A DNA stretch of 64,000 nucleotides from Gnetum montanum (lineage: Eukaryota; Streptophyta; Gnetopsida; Gnetales; Gnetaceae): NCBI GenBank assembly GCA_015680685.1, contig MNCI01001077.1, forward strand, positions 820,606 to 884,605, written 5' to 3'. The translations under genes were made by a program, and so were the position numbers. Of this stretch, positions 1 to 10,699 are shown piece after piece; positions within the stretch are counted from its first letter, which is position 1, and each line of letters begins with the position of its first letter. Below the pieces are notes generated by a model. The model was given only the letters and a program-made list of their open reading frames with translations, was not told the origin of the DNA and ran no database searches.

Positions 1-890
1 GCAAGTGAAATGCTAAGGTTATCGCTTGGTGAGTGCTGAGATGTCTCTTGGTCATGCTTGAGAGTGTTGCATTGGTTTTGTAGAGGTTAAGGTAGAGAGA
101 AAAGATAATGTTTAGCTAAGTCCCTCGTTAGAATGCTCTGAGGGGCTCATTTGCATTTTCATCTTTGGCTGGTGCTATTCTTCAACCTCTTGTAGGATAG
201 GTGCTCCCTTCATTGGATGAGTTTCATTACATTTGTGAAGGTCTTTGACCTGCCTATGGACACCTTAAATACTACGAGCTGTGTTGCACACATGCTGGAG
301 TCTGCACTCTCAAAATAGCCATGTTAGTCAAGGCACTCTCTTCGCGATGCTGTAACGTTCACTGCTGTAGTGAGATGCGTTTGCAGGGACAAGGTCTTAC
401 TAGCTACTAGCATTGTTATTACTCTTGGGCACCATTGCTAGTGTGAGATGTCCAAAGAAGGAAGGCCAGTAATGGCCCTGAAGATGTCATTGCAGAGGAG
501 CTGGGTGCAAATGCCCTGGAATCCCTGCAAGGGGTTTGCATTCCTAGTTCAGCCATGGGATTAGTTTCCACATAGCTAACATCGTGCAAGCCCAAGCATT
601 GGCAGGGAGCTGGAGCAACAATATTGTGGCTGGGCCACAATACTACTAGCACTCCAGATGCGAGAGCTAACCCAAGAACTACCGTCAAGGCGGTGGGCCA
701 TGACGACGGTAGGTTCTGAGGGTTAGCGTGAAGCCATACGGCATTTTCGGAGAGTTAGCATGATGCCAAGGGTGGTAGCATCGCATATGTTCTGGACCGC
801 ATTCTCAATGTGTCGTGAACAGCGTTCCAGAGCTACGACGTCCCACCCACTTGTTAGCATTGTGCCCACTCGTTTAGTGTGTATCTAGTG
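1..890. other. 3' part of family 2 copy L, no gene seen
   Basis: I see no supported coding sequence here. The stretch lies beyond the antisense frame and the 3' tandem array of copy L, so it is probably the end of the internal region and possibly the start of the 3' LTR. No PPT or LTR edge could be placed, because the partner LTR (9713-11409) shows no recognisable match in this stretch. Confidence 0.4.
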
Positions 891-1315
891 CTAGTGCATG
901 TTGGGGATGCAATGCGAATCTAGTTTAAGGTCTTGGTAGATGGTGTGCTGGTTTAAAGTCCCAGCGGACTGCTATGCTAGTTTAAGATCCCAATGGACCG
1001 TACATGCCAATTTTACATCATAGCAAATGTGCAATGCTAGTTTATAGTCATAGTGGACTAATAGTGCTAGTTTTATGTCGTAGCAGATGGTTGCTGCTAG
1101 TTTAACATCGTGGCAAATGCTGCTCGATGCTGGTATTTTATCATCATTACCTACGCTGCCTGGTGTGACTGCTAGTTTATCATCATAGCATATGGTTGCC
1201 GCTAGTTTAATGTCATGGCAGACACTGCTCGATGCTACTAGTTTATCGTCATTGCAGACGATGCCTGGTGTGACTACTAGTTTATCATCATAGCAGATGA
1301 TGCTTGTTGTTTTCA
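891..1315. repeat. 3'-region tandem repeat (GCTAGTTTA...TCATAGCAGA units)
   Basis: About ten units share a core resembling GCTAGTTTATCATCATAGCA with spacers of different length. Unit lengths are 30, 36 and 39 bp in the middle, and the 30/36/39 set repeats as a block of about 105 bp, giving two higher-order copies. All spacings are multiples of three, so one minus-strand frame stays open and reads as repeats of C-Y/H-D-x-K-L-A. The array lies between the antisense frame and the expected 3' LTR. This is the position where plant Tat/Ogre elements are known to carry hypervariable tandem repeats. Confidence 0.75.
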
Positions 1316-1388
1316 TTGCACTTCTGATGAAGCTTTTGAGTTTGTTGATTATGCTATGCTAATGTGGTCACTATGCTCTATGTGTTAA

Positions 1389-2426
1389 ATAGCCTCTCGG
1401 CTTAAGTGGGATCCAAAACGACCTATGAAGGTTGGTGTGGTGCCCACACTCTCACCTAACATGACTGCAATGTCTCGTCACATGTTTGATGAGGCTTATA
1501 AGTGTGTTTTGCACTCAGCACACTCTCTATGGGAATGTAGGCATGCCAATGAGGACCTGTGGAAATGAGTCCAAAGGGTTGAGTAGAGAGAGGCTAACCT
1601 GGCTACCGAGGTGGAGAATCTTAGGTCAAGGAACGCTTTTCTTATAAACTGCAACCTTGACCTAGTTGATTGGCAGAGGGCTATTGACGACTATGCCAGG
1701 TTTTGGACTGTCATTCATCAAAATGTTAAATCCACCCATGAGATAGTTGAACAGCAAAGGTAGATGGATTTGCTGGTCCAAGAGTGCCAAGACATGAAAG
1801 ACATCAATGCTAAGGTTTTTGAATGGGGGAAAACCTAGAGAGACCATAAACATATGTATAAGCTAGAGAATGAGACCCACCGAAAACTGTATAGAAATGT
1901 TGTTGTGGAGGCATTCACGTATGAAGCGTTTGTGAAGGCCATCAGCGCTTCTGAGGTCTATTGAAATTTTAAAAAGTAAGTGGAGGTCACAGAATCTCCT
2001 GACTTGAGGGTGAGCCTTCCTACAGGAGAGACTACAACCACTTCCCTTTCACTGAAACCTCTAACATGGACAACCGTAGAAAGGGAAAAGGCTACAGCAG
2101 CTAATGCTAAACCCAACAATGGGTGTTGGATGGATATTTCGGTAGAGGAGATTTGGCATCGCCTCAGGCTTGGTCTAGAATAGATACCCCTTGAGACCAG
2201 CGCAAGCTCCTCTTAGGTTAGTCACTTTCATCTTATGTTGTAGCTTGCATTTACCGCATTTGTTGCCCTAGCTAACTACTTCATTCATGTGGTGCAGGCT
2301 CTAGATGAGGGTGCGAGACCTATGAGGAGGGGGAATGTAGGATCGGTAGAAGACAATGCAGAAGTAGGTGATGCACAAGTAGATGAAGCAGAGGCAAACG
2401 GTGAAGGCATTGGAAACAACCCATGA
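1389..2426 (+). pseudogene. Antisense reading frame of family 2 element, two exons, copy L (decayed)
   Basis: On the strand opposite to gag one frame runs from 1389 to 2216 and, after removal of a GT...AG intron (2217-2297), from 2298 to a TGA at 2424-2426. The product would be about 320 residues. It is rich in charged heptad-like segments (for example TEVENLRSRN and KLENETHRKL), ends in an acidic, Ala/Gly/Asp-rich tail, and has a conserved W-M-D-I...W-H-R-L-R-L-G-L segment just before the intron. Eight in-frame stops break it: TGA at 1566 and 1962, TAG at 1584, 1761, 1836, 2181 and 2214, and TAA at 1977. Most are one C-to-T step from CAG, CAA or CGA. The segment around the intron recurs in copy R at 60615-60942 with the same frame and splice sites. 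Antisense frames between pol and the 3' LTR are known in Tat elements such as Grande (gene 23). Homology to that gene is not shown here, and the function is unknown. Confidence 0.7.
2217..2297 (+). other. Predicted intron of the antisense frame, copy L (81 bp)
   Basis: The donor context is TTAG|GTTAGT and the acceptor is GTGGTGCAG|GCT. The equivalent sites in copy R are CTCAG|GTTAGT and GATGCAG|GCT. Splicing keeps the frame in both copies. The intron bodies have diverged much more than the flanking exons, as expected for a real intron. Confidence 0.65.
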
Positions 2427-2559
2427 CAGCATGGGATTTTTCATCTTCTTTTTTTTTTCTTGAAAATTTTGCAACATTTCCAATAGGCAAAAATTTTGAA
2501 TGAAATGAAAAACATTAGAAAGGAAATCAATTTTATGTTAACTTATGTACTATGTAAAG

Positions 2560-2745
2560 TTTTCATGCTTTCATATGCTAGTCTTAAGTCATCTCAGGCC
2601 ATTGTTAGTTTTGGGCCATTTTGGGCCATTGCATGATGAATTAAGGTGACAAGCAATAATGTTGATTTTAGTTCATTAACAAAGTGATAAGGCAGCGATG
2701 CTAGTTTTAGGCCATTTTGGGGCATAGCATTGCATGCTGAATGGT
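2560..2745. repeat. Short GGCC-AAAATGGCC repeats, copy L
   Basis: On the minus strand GGCCCAAAATGGCC-like words followed by TAAAACTAGCA recur three to four times. They match the larger array at 60120-60440 in copy R and occupy the same place, just after the protease-like region. Confidence 0.6.
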
Positions 2746-2819
2746 CAGCATACTAACAAGGAAAGGAAACAGTGAATGTACAAGGATAGTGATCGGGCGG
2801 GAAATCGTAGAGCCGCTAC

Positions 2820-3690
2820 ACTTTGCATAACTACTTCTTGACCCATCGCAGGTTAATCGGAACATAAGGTCAAGGTGTTTCACCAGGGCCCCCATTCATG
2901 TCATTGTCCTTTACTTGGAAGGGTAACTCAACCCATGCATTTTTGATTTGAGGGTCGATTTGCTAGACCGATCCTTCTGTTACATGATTAATGCATGCAT
3001 GAACAGGTGCTTCATCCTTAGAGGTTCTAACTTCTAAACCCTGTTCCATGCCTATGTTGCTGATTACTTGCATTGCCACTTCATCACCATGGATTACCAC
3101 CTCTCTACCTACATATGGTAAGTGAATTTCCTAGTGTATAGGTGAGGAGATAGCCCTTAGTTCCGCTAACCATGATCTCCCCAAGATCAGGTTAAACCCG
3201 GGCATTTCTTTGACTATGATGAACATTGCGTCTGTGGGGAACTGGTCTCCTACTATGAAGTTTACGTGGACCGTGCCCTTCACCAGGACACATGCCCCAT
3301 TGAATGACCTTAGACACGATGTCGTTGTTGGTTTGATCTGGTTGACCAATCCCAACTTGTCCACAATAGGGAAAGGAATGATGTTCATGGAAGCCCAATC
3401 GTCAACATGTACCCTTCGAATCCGGTGTTGGTTGACCCAAATTGTGATAAAAAGAAGTGTCATAGTCACTTGACCCCTTTCAGGATCTTCCCTAATGGTG
3501 TTGCTACTAAAAATTAATTGAGGTTTTGTAGACTCCGTGGGTATAGAGGGAAGCATTACCGAGTGGATCACTCCCTCTTCCGCTGGAATGTTTCCATCGA
3601 CCGGGATCACCATTAATATGCAAACTAGAGCCTCTCGGTGAGGTACAGATGCCATAACTAGGTCATACAAGCTCAATGTAGCATTTTTCT
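2820..3690 (-). pseudogene. Retropepsin-like domain, family 2 copy L
   Basis: The frame 3676-3131 starts SLYDLVMASVPHREAL, has the segment VHVDDWASMNIIPF where an aspartic protease has its D-T/S-G active site, and ends at NLILGRSWL, the usual flap-distal LGRxWL motif of Ty3 proteases. The active-site Gly is replaced by Trp here and by Arg in copy R, so both copies look catalytically dead. A conserved tail continues to about 2820 (I/L-N-P/L-Q/R-W-V-K-K then stop in both copies). There is no RT after it. The frame is otherwise open for 181 codons, better preserved than gag. It probably continues the gag polyprotein. Confidence 0.75.
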
Positions 3691-3699
3691 ACTTTATGG

Positions 3700-5497
3700 C
3701 TTGCCCGACCTAGGTAAGGGCATCCAAAAAATCTTGGCCACCTGCCTATTTGATTCTTTCCTCCTCTTCGATTCATCCTAGAAGACGAATCTCTCGAGGA
3801 GAGACGACCTCGAACCTAGGTTTAGATCCTTGTTGACAAGGTAATGCAGGCTTTGTAATCGTGTCGAACTTCATCTTTGGTGAAGAAGGTGTAAATACGA
3901 GGGACGAAGGCATAGGCTTGGAGATACCCTCGACAGTACTTCCCTTCGATGTCTCACCTGCCAAGTGGGCTTCTCACCTTGTGGGCCGAGGAGGCTGTTT
4001 AATGTTGTTGCACGGGATGGGGATTGTTGATGATGTTGGCCCCCTGATGATGAATGGAGCTAGAGGTGTTAACTTACAGGGTCGCATAACCTTGCCAATA
4101 GGCGGTGTAGAGGTAGATGCCTGTGGCAGGACTTTCAAGACAAAGGGTGGCTGTGAGCTTGGACCAACCACTGGTGGTATTGGTGCACTACGCTGAGGCA
4201 AATGAATCACAAACAACTAGAAGCGTGGACTGGGATCATTGTCAATATCGATGGCATTGATTATGTAACTGACATTATTAGTGTTGAGGGGATCTTTGTA
4301 GACATGCATAGATTGATTTTCAGGGTGTACTGGGTTGCTTTCATCCAACACCAACTTTCCCAGGTAGATTAATCTTTGGATGTCATCCTGCAACGATAGA
4401 CAATAATCCATGGTGTGACCACATAGTTGGTGGTAATCACAAAACCTATCTAGCCTAAAACCCCTAGGAATTGGAGACTCATTGGGTAGGGCCAAAGAGG
4501 GGTTCCTAAGGAGCTTGCAGTAGTGTTGATGTCTCATGTTTGCTTCCTTTCACATCTACTTGTATTGGAGGTATCCCACTGCCAACAGTTGCTTCTAGTG
4601 TTCTAAAGGTTTGAGAGGCAGTGGAGTGTATTTCGAATGATCTTTGCACTCGAAGTTGGGTTTAGTATATGCAAATTTCTCGAATGCAGGTGTGGCAAGT
4701 TACGGTGCTTGGCCCAAATTGGGCACAGATTTAGCCACAGGCATGGCTGGTTTCTTATTATTCTTGCTTTCGCTATTGCTGGGTTTGGGTTTAACCTTGG
4801 TTTCCATAGTGGCCAATGTGGTTGTTGGGGCCTTACCCTTGTCCTTTTCCGCAAAGTTGTTCTTGTAAACGGTGTAGGCCAGGTCTTTGCTTACCTCAGC
4901 CACATCTTGTATGCCTTTATTCTAAGTGAAATCTCGTCTAAGAGAGCGTGGAGCAAGATAATACAGTTTGGACTTGATGAAGTCATTCAATACACCCTTA
5001 AAGATAGCTAACAAGTGAGCCTCCATGATGGGCTCATGGATTTTGTTAAAGGTCGTGCTCCAATGTTGAATGAATTTTTAGACTAGTTTTAATGGGTCTT
5101 GTTTCACGCTCATCAGCTGATCCAGCATGGTTTCTAGCTTCAAGTTGTATTTGAAGCATGTCACAAACTAGGTCAAGAGTTTTTCCAATGTTGAAATGGA
5201 TGAACGCAGTAACGTGTGATACCAATCTAGGGCTTTCCCAGCTAGGGACATGGCGAAGATGTGAATGATCGTATGTAGCCATTATTTCAATAGCAAAGAC
5301 TCTAACTGGAAAGTGAAGAGATGTGTCTTGGGATCTCCCTCCCCGTCATACTTCGTGAAGTGTAGGAGAGACATCCCAGTTGGTAATACCAAAGCAGGGA
5401 TTGTAGGGTTAATGGGGTCATCCTGATAAAAGTCCATGACTTGTACCGTGTCAGACCCAATAGCTTTGAGGCATTTTATTTCCTCAATTAAGGTCTA
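3700..5497 (-). pseudogene. gag, C-terminal half with zinc knuckle, family 2 copy L
   Basis: The minus strand carries the end of the gag core (ALDWYHTLLRSSIS...; FKYNLKLE), a Lys/Pro-rich linker (KPKPSNSESKNNKK) and a CX2HX4HX4C knuckle (CDYHQLCGHTMDYC) near 4430-4480. The knuckle binds nucleic acid in Tat-type Gag proteins. Several TAG or TAA stops and frame changes break it. Just upstream of the knuckle the segment LLRNPSLALP matches copy R almost exactly. The single N at 5498 marks an assembly join. Confidence 0.75.
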
Positions 5498-6527
5498 NAT
5501 CTCGCTGGTAACCCAAATGGCCTATCCGATGACTCAACCCACTATTACAGCTCCAACAATGCCACCCACTAGGTGGTGGACAATGCAAGCAGCACCTTTA
5601 GTGGGGGCGGCCCCAATGGCACTACTGATAGGTCAACCCACCACTGTCACCATGCTGCATGTAGGAGTTGCCTCTGTAGTCCCTCAGCTATCTACAATGT
5701 TGCCAAGTTTGGACCAAGCGTTTCAGCTCATCTAGACCTTAATTGAGGAAATAAAATGCCTCAAAGCTATTGGGTCTGACACGGTACAAGTCATGGACTT
5801 TTATCAGGATGACCCCATTAACCCTACAATCCCTGCTTTGGTATTACCAACTGGGATGTCTCTCCTACACTTCACGAAGTATGACGGGGAGGGAGATCCC
5901 AAGACACATCTCTTCACTTTCCAGTTAGAGTCTTTGCTATTGAAATAATGGCTACATACGATCATTCACATCTTCGCCATGTCCCTAGCTGGGAAAGCCC
6001 TAGATTGGTATCACACGTTACTGCGTTCATCCATTTCAACATTGGAAAAACTCTTGACCTAGTTTGTGACATGCTTCAAATACAACTTGAAGCTAGAAAC
6101 CATGCTGGATCAGCTGATGAGCGTGAAACAAGACCCATTAAAACTAGTCTAAAAATTCATTCAACATTGGAGCACGACCTTTAACAAAATCCATGAGCCC
6201 ATCATGGAGGCTCACTTGTTAGCTATCTTTAAGGGTGTATTGAATGACTTCATCAAGTCCAAACTGTATTATCTTGCTCCACGCTCTCTTAGACGAGATT
6301 TCACTTAGAATAAAGGCATACAAGATGTGGCTGAGGTAAGCAAAGACCTGGCCTACACCGTTTACAAGAACAACTTTGCGGAAAAGGACAAGGGTAAGGC
6401 CCCAACAACCACATTGGCCACTATGGAAACCAAGGTTAAACCCAAACCCAGCAATAGCGAAAGCAAGAATAATAAGAAACCAGCCATGCCTGTGGCTAAA
6501 TCTGTGCCCAATTTGGGCCAAGCACCG
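4703..6527. repeat. Inverted repeat, two 795-bp arms, bounded by single Ns
   Basis: Positions 4703-5497 and 5733-6527 are reverse complements and appear identical throughout. The left arm ends exactly at the N at 5498, and the right arm ends exactly at the N at 6528. The 235-bp spacer 5499-5732 is gag sequence that belongs directly beyond the left arm if it is turned round. The simplest reading is that a 1029-bp contig overlapping the left arm was placed in the wrong orientation. Confidence 0.9.
5499..6527 (+). pseudogene. gag core fragment of family 2, in inverted (probably misassembled) orientation
   Basis: Read on the plus strand this contig gives an uninterrupted stretch of family 2 gag: a Pro/Thr/Ala-rich segment with P-T-R-W-W-T-M-Q, then DDPINPTIPAL, MSLLHFTKYDGEGDP, AMSLAGKALDWYHTLL, FKYNLKLE and the Lys-rich linker. 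It aligns from end to end with 57860-58710 of copy R. Stops are few (TAA where copy R has CAA before W-P/L-H; TAG where copy R has CAG before F-V). Its strand is opposite to the rest of copy L, which together with the Ns points to an inversion during scaffolding rather than in the genome. Confidence 0.8.
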
Positions 6528-6672
6528 NGGTGTGGCTGCTGGGATCGTATGATGAGACCTGAATTGCTCATAGTGCTCGCGGTCGCCTTAAGGCACCCAC
6601 GTTGTATCATGGGTCGCGATATATCATGGGTCGCGATATCGCGTATGCGATATCGCAGTCAGCCGCAATTTC

Positions 6673-6680
6673 TATAAATA
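6673..6680 (+). promoter_or_regulatory. TATA box of lone family 1 LTR
   Basis: TATAAATA followed by AGAGGCGGC, in the same position and context as in the other family 1 LTRs. Confidence 0.65.
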
Positions 6681-7075
6681 AGAGGCGGCTCTCCCTCATT
6701 TCACATCCCAGTTTTAGGTGGTGAAGCTCTGGCAGTTTGATCCCTCCAGAGTTAGAATTTTCCCATGTCTGCCCGCAGTGTGGTGAATGTGATTGTACGG
6801 TGTCTTTATTCGAGTGTGCCGTACTTGGACACGCACATGACCGGCAATAAAGATCGAGATTACTTCATCATTGCAGCATTCACTTAGTTTATTTATTGTT
6901 ATTTATTTCATGTTATTTATTGCTTTCATAGCGCGGTGTAAGTACGACTTGACTACGAGCATCTACGGGTGTGTACGGCTAGTTAAGGAATCGGTTACTT
7001 ATCGCGATTAGTCTCTCAACCCTTAAACTCCTAGAAGCGGAACGAGTACGACTTGATTACGAGCATTTAAGTGTG

Positions 7076-7205
7076 ACTGCTTGGTAGCCCAGTGGTGTAG
7101 CTAGGGGGATCTACGCTTGGTAACCCAGTGGCGTATTTGGGGTCTGCGCTTGGTAATCCCAGTGGCGTACCTAGGCCTATGCTTGGTAGTCCCAGTGGCA
7201 GTCGT
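7076..7205. repeat. Four-copy LTR-internal repeat (GCTTGGTAACCCAGTGGCGTA)
   Basis: Four imperfect copies of a unit of about 36 bp built on GCTTGGTA-CCCAGTGG. The other family 1 LTRs have only one or two copies, so the array expanded in this LTR or contracted elsewhere. Confidence 0.7.
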
Positions 7206-7543
7206 GCACGAAGTCCAAGATGTGTACGGTTGATCAAGGAATCGGTTGCTCGTCGCACATAGCCTAGATTAGATTTTCTTATCTTTTCCTCTTAGCTTAG
7301 AATTAGTTAATATTATTTTCCACTGCCTTCAGGAGTAGCGTAGAATTAGAACACCTCATACACCTCATCTAGACTAAACCATACGTGACATATGCAAAAC
7401 TAGTCTAGGTGGGAAGACAGCGAACTGCGACCTAAGGCTAACTATCTAGATACCACAACTAGTCCATCTGCGGAGTTTGACCGGATCGTGCGTGCGACGC
7501 TCGTTTCGTATGGTTGAGTGTAGGGGTACCTCGCTACGCATCA

Positions 7544-8030
7544 CAGACCATGGCCCTATGCCAGGATGTACCATTTGCGTGGTTGGGTAGGCCTAAGGAT
7601 GAATGTAATGAGACATTTGCAACTGTTGTAGAATAGACAAGGAGGTGAACGGGGTCCACCACGTGGACGGGCCTAGGCCCACCACAGTGAGTGGAATAGA
7701 TGCATATGTAGAAGTTGGCATAGTAGTTATGTGTGGTTGTGAAGTAGGTAAAGTATGGACATGGGGTAGGGTAGCTGTGATAGGTGTGTTGCGCACCGTA
7801 GGGAATAAGGGTGATGATACGCCGAGTATGTAGCATGGCTACCCATTGCAGTTGTGGTCGTAGGCTACCGAAGTGTAGGTGTGATGATAAAGGGAGTGAT
7901 GAAAGATAGTGGGTTGGCCCAGAAGGATTGGGTAGGTGGGATAAGAACGGGATTGACTTTACCTCCCTCGTTAGATTGGGAATCAAGCTCCTCCTATCCA
8001 TCTTGAAAGATGTCATCCTAGTTGGACGCA
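7544..8030 (-). pseudogene. gag N-terminal part, family 2 copy L
   Basis: This is the minus-strand counterpart of 57302-57840 in copy R. It encodes a low-complexity Pro/Thr/Tyr/His-rich N-terminal Gag region whose frames are broken. The initiator matching the ATG at 57302 is not preserved. The reading frame resumes on the other side of the nested LTR. An alternative minus-strand frame (8016-7534) stays open for 160 codons, but the corresponding frame in R is broken, so I take it as incidental. Confidence 0.6.
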
Positions 8031-8448
8031 GTGTTCGGTTGCTCCCTACATCTAGCCACTTGGATCAATTGGTCCAATAGTCTTTGATACGCTTGCATTA
8101 AAAGCAAAGGAACACCGGGGGTAGGAACAAATTCCTTCTCGTTGCAATAAGTGAACTTGAAGCTACATTTTTTCTCGAGCTCATGTAAATCCAAGGGTAG
8201 ATTAGCCTACACCTTTGTGAAAAGTAAACTATAATGCTCATGTTGCTGGGCTAACAGCTCAAGTCCCTTGTTCTAGATTCTGAGAGATCGACATGCTTCC
8301 ACCATGTTGTTTAGTGGTTGTTCGACATGAGTGGTGCCTTGAACCGTGAAGGGCACCTCTACATTGAAGGCGTCGACAACGGTGGTGGCGGGAGCCATTG
8401 CTAGGCAAGTGATTATTAAAAAATGCAAGTGCAAAAAGAACAAAAGGG
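8031..8448 (-). other. Leader just before gag, family 2 copy L
   Basis: On the minus strand this aligns with 57060-57301 of copy R, for example CACTTATTRC followed by a GAAGGARTTTGTTCC-like word. No credible gene is seen. Confidence 0.55.
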
Positions 8449-9683
8449 CTGAAAGAGCAATAAAATGTGGCTTTACATCTTGCCAGATTCTAGAGGAATG
8501 GTCAAGGCAACTGATATGTATGATACAAAACGTAAACAACCACAAAGGGTATCACATTTATGCTAGTGCACGATGAGGTACAGAGCATGTGCAGGACTAC
8601 CATAAGGCAAGTTCAATTGACAAGTGATTAAGAAGGCTTTATGTCTTGCAGGATCCTAGAGAGACCATCGAGGCAACCGACCTACACCACACAAGGCACA
8701 AACAACCGCAGAAGGGTGTCATGTTTATGCCTGTGCTAGCTAGGGTACAGAGCGCATGCAAGACTACTGTAAAAGGGAAGGTAAGTTAACTTGCCGTCAA
8801 AAGGCTTTATGTCCCATAGGGTCCCGAAGGGACTGTCAGGGTGACTGATCTACACCATACGATGCGTAAACAACCGTAAATGGTGTCGAGTCTACGCTAA
8901 TGCATATCAGGGTGTAGAAGGCTTGCAAGGCTACCGTAAGGCAAGAGAGCTAAACTAGAAGGCCTTACATCTTGTAGTATCCCTGAGGGACCGTCGAAGC
9001 AACCGGTCTATACCACACAAGGCACAAACAACCACAGAAGGGTGTCACGTTTACGCCTATGCTAGCTAGGGTGCAGAGTGCATGAAAGAAAACTGTAAAA
9101 GGGAAGGTTAGTTAACTCGTTGTCGGAAGTATTTATGTCCCGTAGGGTCCTGGAGGGACCATCAGGGCAACCGACCTACACCGTACGATGCGTAAACAAC
9201 TGTAAATGGTGTCGAGTCTATGCTAATGCATATCGAGGTGTAGAAGGCTTGTGAGGCTACCATAAGGCAAGTGAGCTAAACTAGAAGGCCTTACATCTTG
9301 CAGGATCCCCGAGGGACTATCAAAGCGACCGGTCTGTTGCACTTGAAGTGGGGTCCAGAACGCATGCAAGACAACCGTAAGATGGGTGAACTAACTAGCG
9401 ATCAAGTAGGATTTGCATCTTGCAGGATCCTTGAGGGATCGTCGAAGTGACCGACCTATACAACATGAGACGAGGTACAGAACGCATGCAAGAAAATAGT
9501 AAAATAAGCTAGTTAGCTAGGGATCAGAGGCCTTATGTTCTGTAGGGCTTCCAAGGAGTTGTCGAGGCAATCGATCTGCACCACACAAAGTACAAACAAC
9601 CGTAGGAGGGTGTCACATTTACAATTACGTGTATCAGGGTGTAGAAGGCTCACAAAACTACCACGACATGTAGAAAAGGCACC
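8449..9683. repeat. Leader tandem array of family 2 copy L (8 imperfect units)
   Basis: Units begin near 8449, 8635, 8803, 8963, 9131, 9287, 9409 and 9529. Each starts close to GGCCTTATGTCTTGCAGGAT and includes a GAGGGACCGTCGAAG-like word and a run near ACAACCGTA. Two unit types of about 168 and 160 bp alternate, so 8635-8962 and 8963-9286 form a higher-order repeat of about 325 bp. Two shorter units of about 120 bp follow. The array sits between the 5' LTR and gag. Copy R has lost nearly all of it; only GATCCCTCAGGATCC near 57042 resembles a unit. Confidence 0.8.
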
Positions 9684-10443
9684 AAAAGGCCCTCCTTCTA
9701 GTGCCAGAAAATTGTAGCAACCAAAAACATTAGTGGCTGGAAGAACACCAGGGGTCGATGGGCACGAAAGTTCCAACCCTGTATTCGCAGGAGGGCCATG
9801 CTGGGTATGTGTAGACAGGGGGTGCCTTGAACGGTCTGGTTGATCAGACAAGGACTTACATCGGCATCAATATATCCTTTTGCAACATAAATAATGTGAA
9901 ATGCGAGATAATTCTTAAGGGTAAATGAAGCAGGAGAGAAACTGTAAAAATGCGACAGTAATACGAACTAATGGTTAAAGGTGAATAAGACAGAAAATAA
10001 TGCAAAAATGAGATAAAAAATGAGAGATAAAATAAAGTGCAATTAGGGACATGCACTGCTCCGAAGTTACAAACTCACTCGATCCGGGTGGATACAATCA
10101 GTTGCATAGCATGACGGAGTGCAAAAATCCCAAGAGTAACCTAGCCATGTCAAGCAAAAAGAGCTATGCGCTTGGGTGTGAACTTGCGTACAAATAATGC
10201 AGGGTTCCACCAAGATGGTAGAATATAGATGGGACCTCACGCCAGCTAAGAGAGACTCACTGTTTACAGTGTTAAATAGATGAATTTTTTGTCATAATGC
10301 TAGAGAAAGGAGAAGTCCTTGTTTCAGAATTTCAAAGTCCCCAGCACTTGGAAGCTGTTTTCTTCAAGAAGGATGCGAACTCTTTTGAAATTTCCAATTT
10401 TTTTTAAAATTTTCTGGGGCCCCTTGCATGCTATTTTCCAGGG

Positions 10444-10451
10444 TATTTATA
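10444..10451 (-). promoter_or_regulatory. TATA box of family 2 LTR (copy L)
   Basis: On the minus strand CCTATAAATACCC, identical in core to copy R at 56631-56638. It lies about 0.96 kb into the LTR, with the repeat-rich U3 before it. Confidence 0.7.
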
Positions 10452-10699
10452 GGATCGATGGCATGCGAAAGGGGTGTTTTGAATGTTACGTGCCTTGAGC
10501 CTTTGTTGTCTTACTCGCATCACTCATGTCGTTTGTGACCGTTGGACCTTCAAGACCATTACGATGCAAACTTATATGCAATAACTGCAATTCTACTATG
10601 CCATAATTGCACCGTCAGTGTCTCGATATGTGTGCCAATGATCTGATTGGGTCGAGTGCATTAATGTCACTCAACCACCTACATGCCTTGCTGTACTTT

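Larger units (their letters stand above)
6550..7543 (+). mobile_element. Lone family 1 LTR nested in family 2 gag
   Basis: The segment begins TGATGAG and ends ACGCATCA. It carries GATATC-centred palindromes, a TATA box (6673-6680) followed by AGAGGCGGC, and internal repeats of the words ACGGCTAG and AAGGAATCGG, all shared with the LTRs at 45474-46516 and 60943-61962. It is 994 bp. Both sides are family 2 gag sequence, and no PBS follows it, so it is a solo LTR. No convincing 5-bp duplication is seen (TCGTA before, CAGAC after). The left flank is only 21 bp from an assembly N, so the true duplication may be lost. Confidence 0.85.

Noticed and set aside
972-1316. Repeat protein gene with CYDxKLA units on the minus strand
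   Set aside because: There is no ATG start or promoter, and it is explained as the reading of a DNA tandem repeat in the element's 3' region.
4703-6527. Foldback transposon or genomic palindrome
   Set aside because: Arms are bounded exactly by assembly Ns, and the sequence is ordinary gag. A flipped contig explains everything.
7534-8016. 160-codon minus-strand frame as a separate gene
   Set aside because: It overlaps the gag N-terminal region in another frame, and the matching frame in copy R is broken.
8449-9683. CRISPR-like array
   Set aside because: Units are 120-190 bp and diverge throughout, with no short identical repeats, and the setting is a plant retroelement.
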